Positions 21,989-34,761 are shown, numbered from the stretch's first letter. The stretch: 64,000 bases of DNA from Pampus argenteus (GCA_036937835.1 CM072870.1:22208001-22272000), one strand, 5' to 3'. Notes: a model not told the origin generated them from the letters alone. Numbers and translations are program-made.

Positions 21989-23499
21989 GCTTTTACTGGG
22001 ACATTAAACCTCTACAGAGGTACTCTGTGCGTCCACAAACAGACTGTAATTTATCATCAGCCGACCACCTCCGGGGTTTTGTACTGTATCTTGATGACAT
22101 CAAAGATTAGAGCCTCGGTTCTCTGAGAAAGACGATCGTTCCTGTTTGAACTGTGAGGCTCATTGGAATAACATGTGGATTCAGATTTACTGCTGGGTTC
22201 CTCCTGCTAGTGAATGATTTGCATCCCTTTTTGACTAAATCCAACACGGTGCGGCACAAGTGCAACATAACAACAATAATGAATCATGTTAGAGTTGCTT
22301 TACAAACTCTACAGCTTTATATTTCTGGGTATTCTTAACCTGTGATCTGTATTTGGATACGTTATTTAAACCTGGTGTTAATAAGGGTTCTTGTTATCAT
22401 GAGCTGCTACTCCAGTATGTGACGGCTCAGGTAACCGTAGCACCTTTAGAAATGCTCATAGATACTTCTGATAAAGCATAAATCTCACCTTTGTGTCGCT
22501 TATCGAACTAAAGCTGTAAAACATCCACTGCGACTAATGAGAACCGTAGCTGTCGTAGGTGTAAATCACACGTCTGATGCAGGTAATAAAAAATATTGTT
22601 CAGAGCGACCACAAACTGTAAACAGTGCATGAGATTAATGCTAAACGCCGGAGTCTAGTGGGGTGATGATGTTCTACGAATGGCAATGAAACGTCTGTAT
22701 TTCCAAGTGCTCCTATTGGCAGATTGTAGTGAAACAGTGAAACGCATGCTTGGGTTTGTTCGTCATGCAGGGTTCAACAGACGTGAACGGGGACCGGCGC
22801 GGACTGCTTCTACCTGATCCAGTCTCATTCTGATTACACCTGCACAAACCTGTTTCCTATTAATCCAGGTCAAATATCCAGACACAGATCACACGTTAAC
22901 GCCAGGTGGAAAAAATGCAGTGTTGCAACAGTCTACAGGAGAGATCATGTTAATGTAGTCCATCTAGTACACGTTGGTCAGGTGTAAATATTAATTTAGT
23001 TTGTATGTAAGTATGTGTTTTATACTTTTGCTTGTAATATTGCAGATTAATACAGTATATATGTACTTTTTATATGGATTTCTTCTGTCTTCTGTGCAGC
23101 TTTTCTTGCAAACTCATCAATACACAGTTAGAAGCGTTGTGTCATATGTGTGCTGTCATTAAATGCATCTTTAAGTTAGACGCTTGCGTTGTTTTTTAGC
23201 TTTCGAACCAAATCTCCAAGATCTGAAAGCATATGGATGTAGTTTTATGATTTCTACCTTTTTCATATACAGTATAATATTCTTCATCCCATGTTCTAAT
23301 AGGATTAGAGATAATAACAGGTAATCACTGTTGGCTATTATAATCAAGGCTGCAACATAACTGCTGACACATTTCCAGTAAATATTCCTTCACTACAGTC
23401 GGTCCACACCCCTGACATCTTCCACAGAGCAGCTTCAAAACACACGAGATAATTGAGATCCTCTCAAATTGTTATGGTAATTCTCCTAAGTATTATTGC

Positions 23500-23940
23500 T
23501 ATTATTATTTTTTTCAGACTAACAGTAGAAGCAGCACATTGTTTTGGGCTAATGGCTTTCAGCTGGGCCCCTGAGGTGGATGGCGGCGTTGATTATTTCC
23601 TGGTTTTGACAGACAGTGCCTGCTTTCATATCTGCCCTGGCTTCAATTCAGGCCTGTCAGATGTTGTCTGCATAAAACACATCCAGGAGTCACCTCAAAT
23701 ATTCAGCATTTACGTGCGTAAGCGCTCGACGGGAGCGGTGCGGTGTTGTTCCTCCCTGAGCTTATTCATGAAAGGACAGTTTGTCAATGAGCAGCTTGGC
23801 ACTGAAGGAAAAAAAAAAGAAAAAAAACACAAAAAAACGTACAGAATCATCAAAGTGTTGAAGGCGCGATGGCGTGAGATGATCTCCGCGGCGTGTTTCT
23901 CGCGTCAGAATGACTCTTTTGAGATGTGAATAGACCAAAC
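23500..23940. other. candidate conserved non-coding block
   Basis: Compositionally balanced, with no simple repeats until an A-rich tail; it contains a 158-codon open frame that resembles no family. Judged non-coding by appearance only. Confidence 0.25.
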
Positions 23941-25752
23941 ACATTTTCCACATCCCGTATGAATTAAAGATCAAAATACCCCCAAAGTTAAACTTGTAGG
24001 TGTTTTTTTTTCTCTCTGCCCCAGCAAATAGCAGCCAAATGTGCTGTCACCTTTTCAGGAGTGGTTAGCGTCGCTGACAGTCAAGGCTATCGTTTCTAAT
24101 ACTCCTCAACGTCCTCTGCAGACGCTCGGCAGTAGTTTGAATACGTTAGCAGGAGTAACACTAATTTGTTCAGTCACGTCAGCAGAGCAGAGTTATGGGC
24201 TCGAGTCCAGACTCAGTTTATCTCAGACAGCTCTCATAGACGGGAGGAAGAGGAAGAGGAGGAGGACAGGTGTGATCACCTTTATCTGCAAGCGGTGCTG
24301 CCACATGGGACTAACAGAAGGCCCAATCAAAGCCGTCTGTTTTATTTATGAGCAGTTGATTCGTTTTTACGACAGTCGTCGCTCGTCACGCCGTTGCACG
24401 TTGATGACGTTCACGTCACATGTGATGGATGTTTAACGACGTGTGAACGTTCAAGTCATCAAGACCGTTTCATTATTAGTCTTTTGGCAACGTTTGTTTG
24501 GTTTTCAGCCACTTCTGTATTATTAATCACCAAGCTCAGTATGAACATGAACGTTATTTACAAGTTGGAGATTATAATCAGCCGACTGAACTCATGTGGG
24601 ATAAACAGTAAATATGGTTCATTATGGCTGTTTATACTCAGAGTTTGAGTAGATGCATTGTTCTCTTGTGGTTCCAGGATGGTTCTCGTTCCAGTTTTGT
24701 GTCAGCTGATGGATGATAAGTGATGGATGATGTCTACCGTAGTGCTGCCGCGTCAGCTAAAAATGCAGCTGAAACCCTTTTTAATCTCACCATTGAATTT
24801 AGTATAAATATTCACTTATATTTTACCTCTAAATGTTATTGTTTATGTTCAGTGCATTAGTATGGTTGTAATAAACACCTCAGCCTCTAGGGGGCGCTAA
24901 CATGGTTTTAGCCTTTTAGTCTGTCATTTAGGCTTTTTTTGTAAAGATGCATCAACAGCCCACAGAGTGATAGCCACACTATAGCTGCAGATAGTAAACA
25001 CCCCCAGGAAGCAGCAGAGGCTCAGACAGCCGGCGCTTTCATCCTGAACAGACCGAGTCTTTGTGGATCCTCCAGTTGAGACAAACCTCAGTCGAGTCAG
25101 TCGGTCTCTGGAGCCTCGATGGTTTCAGAGAGACAGAGAGAGGAGTAAGCCTAACCTCCATTCCCTGGGAGACTTCAGACCAGAGGAATGTGCTCTCTAT
25201 TCATCTCCAGTTCTCATAGTAAATCATGTCACTGAAAATGAAATGAAAAAATAGACCTGATGATTTTTGGGCTGCTTTTCCTTTGGCTGCCCATCAGGGG
25301 TTTTAACTTCTCCCAGCATGTCGTCGAGGGTCTGAAGCTGGATCTCTTCTTTTTTTTTTTCCTCGACTCAGCTCTCCTCTGCACAGAGGGCAGGGATTAG
25401 TAACACAGACTTTTTATAGGCCCTGCCCTGAGCATGTAATATTTCATCCAACAATGTGGGTTTAGAGTCTGGATCAGGTGCTGCTGACTTTAAGGTTTTA
25501 ATCTCCGAGCCGAGCAAACGATGACAAATGACGACATCCTGACTGCCTCAAAGCAGAACCAGTGCAGCTCAGCAGTAACTTCAACCTAATATACCTTTAA
25601 CATGTGTTTTAAGTGTGCAACACAAAGGGAAAGGATTCATTTCTCTTCCCAAAAATGACCTTCCTGTTGAGCAGAAGTTTGACGGAAAGCATTGCTCACA
25701 ACAACAAAAAAAATGAAGGAATTTCTTCCCATCTGGAGCTGGCGTGGAAAGC

Positions 25753-25774
25753 TGTGTGTGTGTGTGTGTGTGTG
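25753..25774. repeat. (GT)n microsatellite
   Basis: About 11 GT units. Confidence 0.95.
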
Positions 25775-25879
25775 ATTCACCGTGACTGTTTTGGAGCAAT
25801 GCAGGGCCAGTGCGTTTTTGGCTATACAGAGCCAGACCCTGAGGCATACACACAGTGAGAGTGGTGTAACATTTCTTAA

Positions 25880-25880
<1 letters not shown>

Positions 25881-25908
<28 letters not shown>
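25881..25908. repeat. (GT)n microsatellite
   Basis: About 14 GT units. Confidence 0.95.
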
Positions 25909-25910
<2 letters not shown>

Positions 25911-25937
25911 TTTCCATGTCTATTCCAAATCTTTTCA

Positions 25938-26020
25938 AATAAAAGCTGCAATGATTGGTCGATCAACTGTTTTCCTAATCAAATAATCATTTTGGTAAAA
26001 AAAAATTTAAAGCAAATATA
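25938..26020. repeat. fragment of the GCTGCAA...GATTAATC repeat family
   Basis: AAGCTGCAATGATTGGTCGA followed by AATCA-rich sequence; resembles the better copies at 46219-46445 and 52868-53062. Confidence 0.45.
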
Positions 26021-26894
26021 CAAAAATTCACTGAATTTTGCTGCTTAAATATGACGATTTGATGATAAGACATTTAAACCTGTAACCTAACTTTACCGAT
26101 GTTACCTTTTTACACAGACTGTCAACAGACCGAGTGATTAAATTATAATGAAGCATGTGATCGAGCGTTCTCGCTTCTCATTGGTCAGATGTGTCTGGGG
26201 CTGGAGCGAGAACGCAAACACAGGAAGAAGTTTCGATCTGTCCAAATAATCGAGAACGTACTTTGTTGTTAGTCCAGGTCGGACTTCGATGTTGATTTCA
26301 CTTAAACTAACATTCCCACCACAAACCGCTCCAGAGCTTGTTTGTGACCAGACGGAGCCCACTTCCTCTGGAGGGTCTCTGAGCGGGTCTTTTGGTCCCG
26401 GTATGATCACCGTGTTCAGACCTGCACCGACGGGGAAAACCAACCCATTCAACAGTAATGAACTACACAACACAAACATTTGGTTAGATATTTGTTGTCT
26501 GGTTCAGTCTCGGCTGTTTTCTGATAAACAGACTGCAGCAAACAGTGAAGCATTTAGCAGCTAAAGAGTCGGTTATTAAACTAACTAACTAACGAACACA
26601 AATAAATGCAGAATTAGAAAACGTTGCTTCATGTCTGCTGGACGTGTAAATATGCAACACATTCACCAAAACAATTTTATAAGGTGATAATTATATCAAT
26701 GTTGTGTTTACAGCTTTTACAGCCGGCCAGAAAAATCAATTAATGCAGGTTTAACGAGGACGTTACCCTTTCGAGCTGCAGCGTGTTGATGAGTTCATTA
26801 AGCAACACAGTTTGAATGTAAGAAGCCACTTTTTCTTCCATTTGTTCTTTGGCTGTGAGCTTTTTACTGAGCTCCAAAACTCAACACTTAAACA

Positions 26895-27050
26895 CATAAA
26901 GGTCAAAAGTATGTGGACACCCCCGTCCAGTGGTTTTTCCAGTTTGGTGCGTAAGAACTTGATCTCAACAGCATCCAACAAGCCAGAACGTGTTAGCATC
27001 ATCAGTGTTGGACGTGAAGGTAGAATTAACAGCTCTTCCCAACGGCCACA
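26895..27050 (+). mobile_element. non-autonomous DNA transposon fragment
   Basis: Begins AAAGGTCAAAAGTATGTGGA with CACCCC, continues with CTTGATCTCAACAGCATCCA, a stretch typical of degenerate Tc1-like teleost elements. No transposase frame survives. Confidence 0.45.
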
Positions 27051-27700
27051 GCGGCAAGTTACGTGTCAGGAACGTAAAAATAGAACAACAGAGAGACGTT
27101 AAAAACGGCCTCCGATGAATGTTAAATGTTGGATTGTCGATTTTAGTTAAAGAAACGGTCCAATATAACAAATCACAAATGCCTCAAGGACAACATCCTC
27201 CGTCACAAACAACAGCATGTCGCACACAAATACGACAACGAGCAACATACAGATCTGGAAGCGCACACAGCTGTGTGTGGCAAGTGCAAGTGTATACATT
27301 AATTCATTGTAATTTGGTACAGCAAACACCTCATTTAATAGCTTTGAGTGAGGTTTGAGAGCAGAGCCACCCAATTAGGTTTACCCACAATTCACGCTGC
27401 CGCCTCCCTCCTCCTGAGTGTTACCGTGGTAGCGTGTTGTCAGACAACATGTGGAGCCGCTCTCGGGCCCCGGCGCTGCTGCTCGGTGCCCTTGGAAGCA
27501 CCGTCCCTCATGCTGTTTCAATTCCATAACCTTTCAGATCACGGCATAATGAGTCGAAATGGCTCGCACATGCACATTATGCCCCGACGAATCATTTTTC
27601 CACCGAACCAATTTACTCCCATGATTAAATCTTTTTTTCCTACGTGAGTCAGAGCTGAGGCCGAGGTTTGGAGCGCGATGTGTGTCTTCAGGGAGTCAAC

Positions 27701-27724
27701 TGTGTGTGTGTGTGTGTGTGTGTG
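27701..27724. repeat. (GT)n microsatellite
   Basis: 12 GT units. Confidence 0.95.
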
Positions 27725-27737
27725 AGTGTTGAGCATC

Positions 27738-27860
27738 AGAGGTGGAAAGTAACTAAGTACATTTACTCAACTACTCGTCAGAGGTTCAGCTTCTTGTTAT
27801 TTTCATTTTGGGGACCTTTCAGAGGGAAATGTTGTTGATTTTACTCATATAAACAGAGAT
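27738..27860 (+). mobile_element. terminus of the AAGTACATTTACT teleost element
   Basis: AGGTGGAAAGTAACTAAGTA followed by CATTTACTCAA is the recognised end of a very common teleost non-coding element, continued by CTTTCAGAGGGAAAT. Confidence 0.7.
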
Positions 27861-27885
27861 GAGAAAAGCTATAAAAACACCACTA

Positions 27886-28128
27886 ACATCATTTCTTCCG
27901 TTCCTTCTTTCTTTCCTCATTTCATTACGTTTTCCTCTCATCTTCTCTGTTCATTCCTTCCTCCGTTCTTTGTCTTCTTCTACTTTTTTCTTCACCTCTT
28001 TTGGTTTCGTAACTTTTTCTTATCTTCTTCATTTTTTCATTTATTTCTTGCACCTTTCATGGTCATTCCTTCTTTCCTTACTTTTCCTCTCATCCCTTTT
28101 CCTTCTTCCTTCATTCTTATTTCCAACT
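27886..28128 (+). repeat. long polypyrimidine tract
   Basis: About 240 bp of TTCCTTC/TCTTCTT-type sequence, more than 80 percent C or T by eye. The 102-codon frame across it is a composition artefact. Confidence 0.85.
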
Positions 28129-28591
28129 GATTTTAAAAGCACAGAAACCCACAGACCTGACAAATAAACTAAAAAACACCACTTCTCTTCATTTGATATA
28201 TAAAACCATGTTACCACCGAGGCTGTGTTCATACCAACATTAGCATTCAACCACGTCCACACACACATCCAGCTAAACAACACAGCAGTAAGATGAAGTC
28301 TTAATGAGACGGCCGCGTCGACACAGCTGGGGTGTCATCAGACGTCTCTGGCAAAAAAAAAACTAAACGAAAACCTGGTCATCCTGCAACATAATGTGTT
28401 TTCTACTGACTGCCTGTGAACGCAACGCTGTGATAGTAAACCACAACAGTAAAGCTGCAGCTGGACGACTAAACAGTGAAACTGGCTATAAAAGCTCCAT
28501 AAAGGGGAGGGAAGCTGCAGAGTTTCTGATAATTGAACAAAATATAGATTATAGCTACTTTAAGCATAAAATACTTGTGTGCCTGAGTCTC

Positions 28592-28617
28592 TGTGTGTGT
28601 GTGTGTGTGTGTGTGTT
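28592..28617. repeat. (GT)n microsatellite
   Basis: About 12 GT units. Confidence 0.95.
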
Positions 28618-28847
28618 TGGCCTGGTTGTGAGCGTGATGTATTCAGAGAAACAGACCCGCTGCTGGAGCCATTAGCTGCTCCAGTAAATCTGCTGGGACC
28701 TGAGAGGGTCGGGCCTTCAGCGGCAGGTATTTCCTGTCTCTTGATCTCGGGAGGCAGAGCTCATTTCTGCCGGTGGGGGTTCGGCCTTCATAATAAGTTG
28801 CGGTTTGATGCCAACAGTTTATTATTCAATTTCATTTTGTGGAGCCT

Positions 28848-28851
<4 letters not shown>

Positions 28852-28889
<38 letters not shown>
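28852..28889. repeat. (GT)n microsatellite
   Basis: About 19 GT units. Confidence 0.97.
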
Positions 28890-28893
<4 letters not shown>

Positions 28894-29189
28894 TCCATAA
28901 TACAGTGAGAGCATGCAGCTCACTCGCCAACTGTTGTAATTGGGCCATTTGGTAAAACTGCACATTAAATTCATTAGCAACATTTCTGAATGTTTACTGC
29001 CAATTTTTAAAATCAATTTTTCCGATAATATCCTCCAATACAACCACAGTGTGGGTGAGGTATGGTTATCATAAAGCACACTTCGTTAAGCTCCACTAAT
29101 CATGTTATATTAATAATAAATTAAATCACTACATGTCGTGTGTACTTGAAGTGTGAAGACTCGGCAGCTTCTCTGAGCTTTTCAGCCTC

Positions 29190-29800
29190 TTTTAGCTTCT
29201 AGTTTTGGTTTTGCAGCACAAAAAGTCCTGCATGGAAAATGGTATGGCATGGTAGGTGCTGGAGGTGGAGCTAGTTTCAACTACTTTATATACAGTTAGA
29301 TAGTTTAGTCCCAACCTAGGGGTCGGGGCCCTCCAAAGGGTCACCAGATAAATCTGAGGGGTCATGAGATGATTAATGGGAGAGGAAAGAAGAAGAAACA
29401 AAGTTCTGATACACAAATCTGTTTTCAGCTTTTGGACTTTTTCTCTAATCTTTGATTTTTGCTGAAATATTGGATCATTTGAACATTTATTGAAATGAAA
29501 CCATGTGAGAAGTTTAGAGGTAAAAATCACTATTTGGTGGAGCTGTTAACAACTCATAGACATCTGAAATGTGACCCGACTACACACTGATTTATGTAAG
29601 ACGACAACAGACTAAAAGGTTGAAACCACTGGTTTCATCTTTAACAATGTGTTGGATTTTAAAAGCTTCTTATATTATCCATTAAAGTATAAAGTAGCAT
29701 CAAATGGAAACACTCAAGTAAAGTACAAGTACCTCAAAACTGCACTTAAGTACAGTTCTCTAGTACATGTACTTCAGTACTTACCACCAGCCAGAGTAGT
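29190..29800 (-). mobile_element. teleost interspersed element, long copy B
   Basis: Contains the segment 29272-29551, inverse to copy A at 14234-14515, and runs on to a terminus with CACTCAAGTAAAGTACAAGT and CACTTAAGTACAGTTC near 29710-29790. It is the same family as 27738-27860 and 54531-54838. No intact coding frame. Confidence 0.75.
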
Positions 29801-31230
29801 TTTCCTGGTGAAATGACTTTTCCTCCTTAAACTCACACAGGAAGGAGCTGCAGCATCTTTATGTGTCTTTGTATGTGTGTTTTTTTTCTCTCTCTCCTGG
29901 TTTTAAGCCATTCAAAGCTCAACCTCAAGCAGAGTGTTTGCATTCTGAGGAAAACAGGATGTGAACTTTTAAGACCACACTAAAGGAGTTTATGATGGAG
30001 GGAGACATTGTTCAGTCGTGTTCCTGAGCTTGTATACAAGGGGAACATTGAAACACCCCGGCGGTTAAGATGTGAGGGGGGGATTTATTGGACTCACATG
30101 GGCGACATTTTTAGTCAAACCTAATAGTAATTTGCTCCTCATATGGGCCGACTGCTGGAGGGAAGGAGGAGAGTTAGAAGTAATTTGGGTATAACTGAGA
30201 TGATTACTGACGCTAATTGTTGACGCTAACAATCAAGTGAAAATAAGCATCAAAGTGTTTCACAGTTGGCATCAAATATTTAGATTGATGTGGATCCGAA
30301 ATATCTTCATCTGGCATTTCATCAGTGTTTACTTCCTAAAAAAAACAGTCACAAAAGGTTTATTTGTTTGTTTGTTGAAATAATTAAAGGGAAAATATCA
30401 AATAAAAAAACAACAAGTGGGTTTCATAAAAGTAATTGAATAAGTTGAACTTTGAAGAGTTGATGTCACCAGGTGCTTCAGTAAAAAAATAAATGCACGA
30501 AAAGAAGGAAAACAACGAGACTGAAAAATGAATGACAGATACAGAACGTAAAGAACAAAGTCTCGTTAAAACATCACAAATGTTTTTAAAAATATTCGCA
30601 GGCAAGTATTTTGCATTTTCGTGTTGTTTATTCATCACGTCTCCGGTATGTAAAGGTGTTTTTCTCCTCTGAAAACTGCCTCCTGTTTACAGGGAAGACA
30701 GAAACGCTGTCATACCGCTGATAAACAGATGGTGGCAGTAGCGTTGGCGTTTTATTTGGAAGAAGAAGAATAAGAAACAATAACAACGATGGCGGATGTA
30801 GCTAGCTATCAACTTTCTCTGCTCGTAGTAAACTCAGGAAGTTGCTGTATAATGTTTCTTCTTCGTTGGTTTTCTGTCTGTCTTTTTCTGCACACGCTCA
30901 GTAAATGACTTGAGCATGCAGCCTGAATCTGCAGGCGGAGACTCTGTCACACTTCACAGTCACAATCATCACAATATTTATGGTGTGAGGAAATTTGCTG
31001 CCATGTGTACAGGAGCCAAGACTCAAACCCGAACCCGATGTGAGCCGAGTGATCCTCACCTGAGATGACAGCTGACAGCCCGATGGCATAAACGGTGTGA
31101 AATCCAGCACGAACCCACCATTCCCTCTGATGCTGAGCAGGGGGAGAGCCGGAAGGGAGCAGAGGAGGAGCAGGGAGGAGATCAGTCCTACTAATTTAAA
31201 GCAAGTTGAGCAATTTTATGAACTATGCTG
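29800..31230. other. intergenic, no gene; YY1-like ATG at 30788
   Basis: AT-rich DNA. At 30786-30800 the sequence ACGATGGCGGATGTA resembles a YY1 site overlapping a start codon, opening a frame of only about 39 codons. Confidence 0.45.
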
Positions 31231-31550
31231 TGAAATATGACTTTAATAATGGTTGCAAATGGCAGTGCAGGCGTCTGGGAGCATTGGGAGGGGAATATGG
31301 CGGGAATTAAAGTGTGGAAAATAAAGAAGTCAAAATTCCAGCGCTGGGTTCAACACCAGCTCGCCGCCGCCTCCCTCTGCCTCCGCCGCCACCCTGGCAA
31401 AGCCTGCAAGCTAATGAAATATGAAAATACTTGTGGGCGCGGTGACTATGGGCTCAGCGAAATCCAGCTCCATAAACTGATGATTAAATCGATGTCCCTG
31501 CGGCGGGGGCTTAATTCATCATGCATAGACGCTCCACTTTGCTTTGGGTG
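31230..31550. other. candidate conserved non-coding block
   Basis: Sharp change to balanced, GC-richer sequence with CCGCCGCC and TAATGAAATATGAAAAT motifs and TTAATTCATCATGCAT at its right end. A 104-codon frame crosses it but has no recognisable family. Confidence 0.3.
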
Positions 31551-31604
31551 AAGCTTCGAGGAGGCGAAGAGGAGCAGACTGAGACAACCGACGTCTGACG
31601 AGAG

Positions 31605-31648
31605 GTTTAACGGGTACCGCGGTACGGTTTAATGGGGCACCGCGGCAC
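31605..31648. repeat. tandem pair of palindromic ACCGCGGT motifs
   Basis: Two direct repeats of about 21 bp: GTTTAACGGG with TACCGCGGTAC, then GTTTAATGGGG with CACCGCGGCAC. The first contains a perfect 12-bp palindrome. Confidence 0.8.
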
Positions 31649-31649
31649 C

Positions 31650-34177
31650 ACCCTGGCTTCACCCCTGCCCTGCGGTTTGGGTTTTCAAACCATGATGTTG
31701 ATGTTTGGATCGAATTTTTATAGCGTTTTTTCGCCTATTTTTAGAATGTGTGAAACAAACTGAAAAATAATGATTCTGAAGTGTCGTACTAACAAGCTTT
31801 TAATCAACTCAACCAGATTTCTTGTTTGGAGCCTCAACGCTGCAGTAATGTGAGGCATTTATCAACATTATAACAGAGACACCTCCCTGCCAACATAAAA
31901 AGCATGTTGGGAAAGTCCCTCTTTCTTTCGGCACAGACTCATGATCCTCCTCTTCCTGTGCACAGAACTGCTGCCTGCGTGTGTGTACGCAAACACACGA
32001 CGCCTGCCACATTTGATTCTCGATAGAAAACATGCACGCTGCACACATTTCCCCCGATGAGAAATGAGAATTTAACGACCGCGCCACCGCTAGCTGCTCC
32101 GACCCGACCAAGCGATCCTGGGAAAGAGTTAAGGGATGTTGTTCATTGTCACATGACATTAAGAGCACCGACGCAAACTCTCCTCCCTCCTCCTCTGAAC
32201 CTCTCCTCTCTCCACCCCCCTCCTCCTCACTGAACCCCCCCCCAGCTCCGTACGCACATCTTGCCTGCAGATGTGGCGAAACCGCAAACACTTCAAAGTG
32301 CCTCCCCTCAGACCAACAGCGTACCCTGACGCCAACTGTAAATGTCCTGGACACAGTGCACGGAAAATATTAACCCCCCCTCCGACTTACAATGAACAGC
32401 CAGGCTGAAGTGGGGGTCGGGGAGGGTGTAGACTTCTAAAAAGGCCTCCTAAAAACACTTAATGAGTCATCATTCTGCTGCACAACAACAAGGGCGAGTC
32501 ATCTGTGCTGCCTGGAACACTGCGGCTTCTGCTGCTGTCGCTTCTGCTGACGGACACATGTGCAGCAGAGTCAGCGCCGCCTCAGACGCTTACCTGGCAT
32601 CATCAAAACATCTCTGGTGTGAGTCAAGAGGAAACAAACTGACGGCTCAGACGTAGAAAAACGACTCGGAAAAAGGAGGAAAGATGATGAATGTTGGTCT
32701 GATTGTGTTTGGAGAAAAAGGTCTCAAGGCCTCTCCTCGGTGAACTTAGTTAAGATAATGATGTAATTGGTCGGGGGGCCCCTAAATAGGTCCATCACAC
32801 CCACGTAGAGACGTAAAGAAAGTCTTATTTGTAGTTGGAGCCATTACTCTTATTAGTTATGATAACATTTTACACAGCGACTTAACTGCAGAGACACAGA
32901 TACACAACAAGATCACATGATCGAAAGTCCAATGATATAAACCGCTAATATTAAAAGAATATTATTACCCAAACTATGAGGTGTAAATGTCCATTGAAGC
33001 TGGACTGGAGAATTATAATGATCAGTGATGCTACATCTGTGTTTCTTTAGCCTGGAGCTGATGAGTAAAATGCCTCCAAAGGTTGGGGATTACAGAAGGA
33101 GGCAGACGAGTGGATGCACGGGATGGATAGACGTCACTGAAACACACACACAGTAAATACCAATATGACAAATGAGTGCAAAATGTTGTTGCAGTGAGGT
33201 AAAGATGGTTGAGATAGAGGGAAAAAACATGTACTTTTCTAATTTATGTAATATCTTCACAAACAACACTCAGATTCTTCAAAAAAGAAATTAAGTAAAT
33301 CGAAAGCATTGAGCAATATCTACGTGTGTGTGGGTGTGTGTGTGTGAAATCATCTGCAGCAGCACATGTGCTCGCTCGCATGCTTACGTACGCACATCAT
33401 ACATGGGATTGCGTGCCTGCAGCTCCACGCCGTTTCTCATGGAAGATGAAATGCGCTGTTTGCTGTCCCAGAGGGGCTGCTGGGAAGGGTTGAAAAACGA
33501 GTGAGGGGAAACATGGCAACGTCTCCTCTGATTCCATATCCCAGGGAACTTTGACCTCCAGCAGAGAAACCAAAATAAAAATTCCCCTTCTCGCTGCCAA
33601 GCCAGCACAACAGGAAGATGGGGTCGGCAAGGAGAGGTGGAGGGAGGGAGAACAATGAAGCCTCTCTCTTTGACTCCAGATGGGTGCTTTCTGACAACTC
33701 AAAGCTTTTGTTCTGGTAATATAAGTGGGCATACTGTAGCTGCGCTTTGCAAGGTTGCCAGACATTGTAGGTTTGTCATGATGATGCACCACGCCGGGGT
33801 TTAATATCGCAGAGCGCAGGACCTCACCACCACGGAGGAGATGTGGTGAAGAACAAACTCCCCCCAGTGTGATGTATTACCACCCTGCTGGGTTTTTACT
33901 CCAGTTTACACGCAATGCACACACACGTACAATACAATCTTACACACACACACACATTCATTTCATGGTGTGTAAATAGTCAGGCCGGGGCAGAAAAGAA
34001 CAAATGTGGTGTCACTGTGATTTGTAACCACTTACAACATATTAACACATTTATATTGTCATTCAAGACCATCCAGCGAAGATGGAAACTGTGTTTCTAT
34101 GTTTCTCTGAGGTCAATGTCCAAAACAACAACTGACATAAATGAGATGTACTAGGACAGTACACACATGCCTATAGA
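31650..34177. other. intergenic, no convincing gene
   Basis: Includes the longest frame of the window (minus 31809-32354, 181 codons), which shows no domain and sits in GC-rich, compositionally biased DNA. Block 33400-33850 has mixed composition and may be regulatory. Confidence 0.45.
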
Positions 34178-34220
34178 CACTCAGTAATACTATGCTGGGT
34201 ACACATAGTATTACTGAGTG
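34178..34220. repeat. perfect 17-bp inverted repeat with 9-bp loop
   Basis: Arm CACTCAGTAATACTATG (34178-34194), loop 34195-34203, and its exact reverse complement at 34204-34220. Confidence 0.95.
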
Positions 34221-34722
34221 CTGGAATAATAATTATATGCCAGTTGTTTGGATTTTGGGGTGCTGTAATAAATCCGTGATTATAGCGGTAACACATGAGG
34301 TTGCTGTACCACATTTGACCATACGGGGGCACTATATAAGATTTCAGAACCATAACATTGGTTTTGGGAGCTATGCTGTACCAAGTATAGTTTTAAGAAA
34401 GTTTCTGGGGAATCTGTAACAACTTGGTGGTTCATAACAAAAAGCAATTAGCTTTAGCAACTAATGTTTCAACGTAAAGTTTTCATCAGAGAAATTCAGT
34501 AAGAAACTTTAGTTGCTGCACCTTGTTAAAAACTAAGTTTATTTCCACTTATCATACAAAATGGTAGCAAAACATATTGTTGAAGTTTAACCAGATTTTT
34601 CTGTATTTTTTAATTTCAGGTGTCATAATTTTGCTCTAAATTTGGAGGGGTGGCGTGGGAGCCTACTGTATGGCTTGAGTCGGCCCTGTCTGAGTGTGCA
34701 CTACTGTGGGTAAACATGTAGA

Positions 34723-34761
<39 letters not shown>

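Larger units (their letters stand above)
21707..27360. other. intergenic region downstream of ntmt2
   Basis: No gene recognised. It includes the ntmt2 3' UTR, a mixed-composition block at about 23500-23940, (GT)n tracts at 25753-25774 and 25881-25908, and a repeat fragment at 26895-27050. Confidence 0.6.
27360..28851. other. intergenic, with one candidate regulatory block and low-complexity DNA
   Basis: Block 27360-27660 has balanced composition and several ATAATGA/ATGATTAA homeodomain-like cores. After it come (GT)n, a repeat end, a 240-bp pyrimidine tract and a further (GT)n tract. Confidence 0.5.

Noticed and set aside
23453..23929. 158-codon plus-strand frame with a hydrophobic N-terminus
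   Set aside because: Hydrophobic start comes from an AT-rich tract and the end from poly-A; the middle looks like non-coding conserved DNA.
27859..28167. Phe/Leu/Ser-rich 102-codon frame resembling a membrane protein
   Set aside because: It is translation of a polypyrimidine tract.
31809..32354. 181-codon minus-strand open frame, the longest in the window
   Set aside because: No domain, Gly/Glu-rich segment from a CCTCC-type tract, no splice context and no resemblance to a known protein; open by composition.
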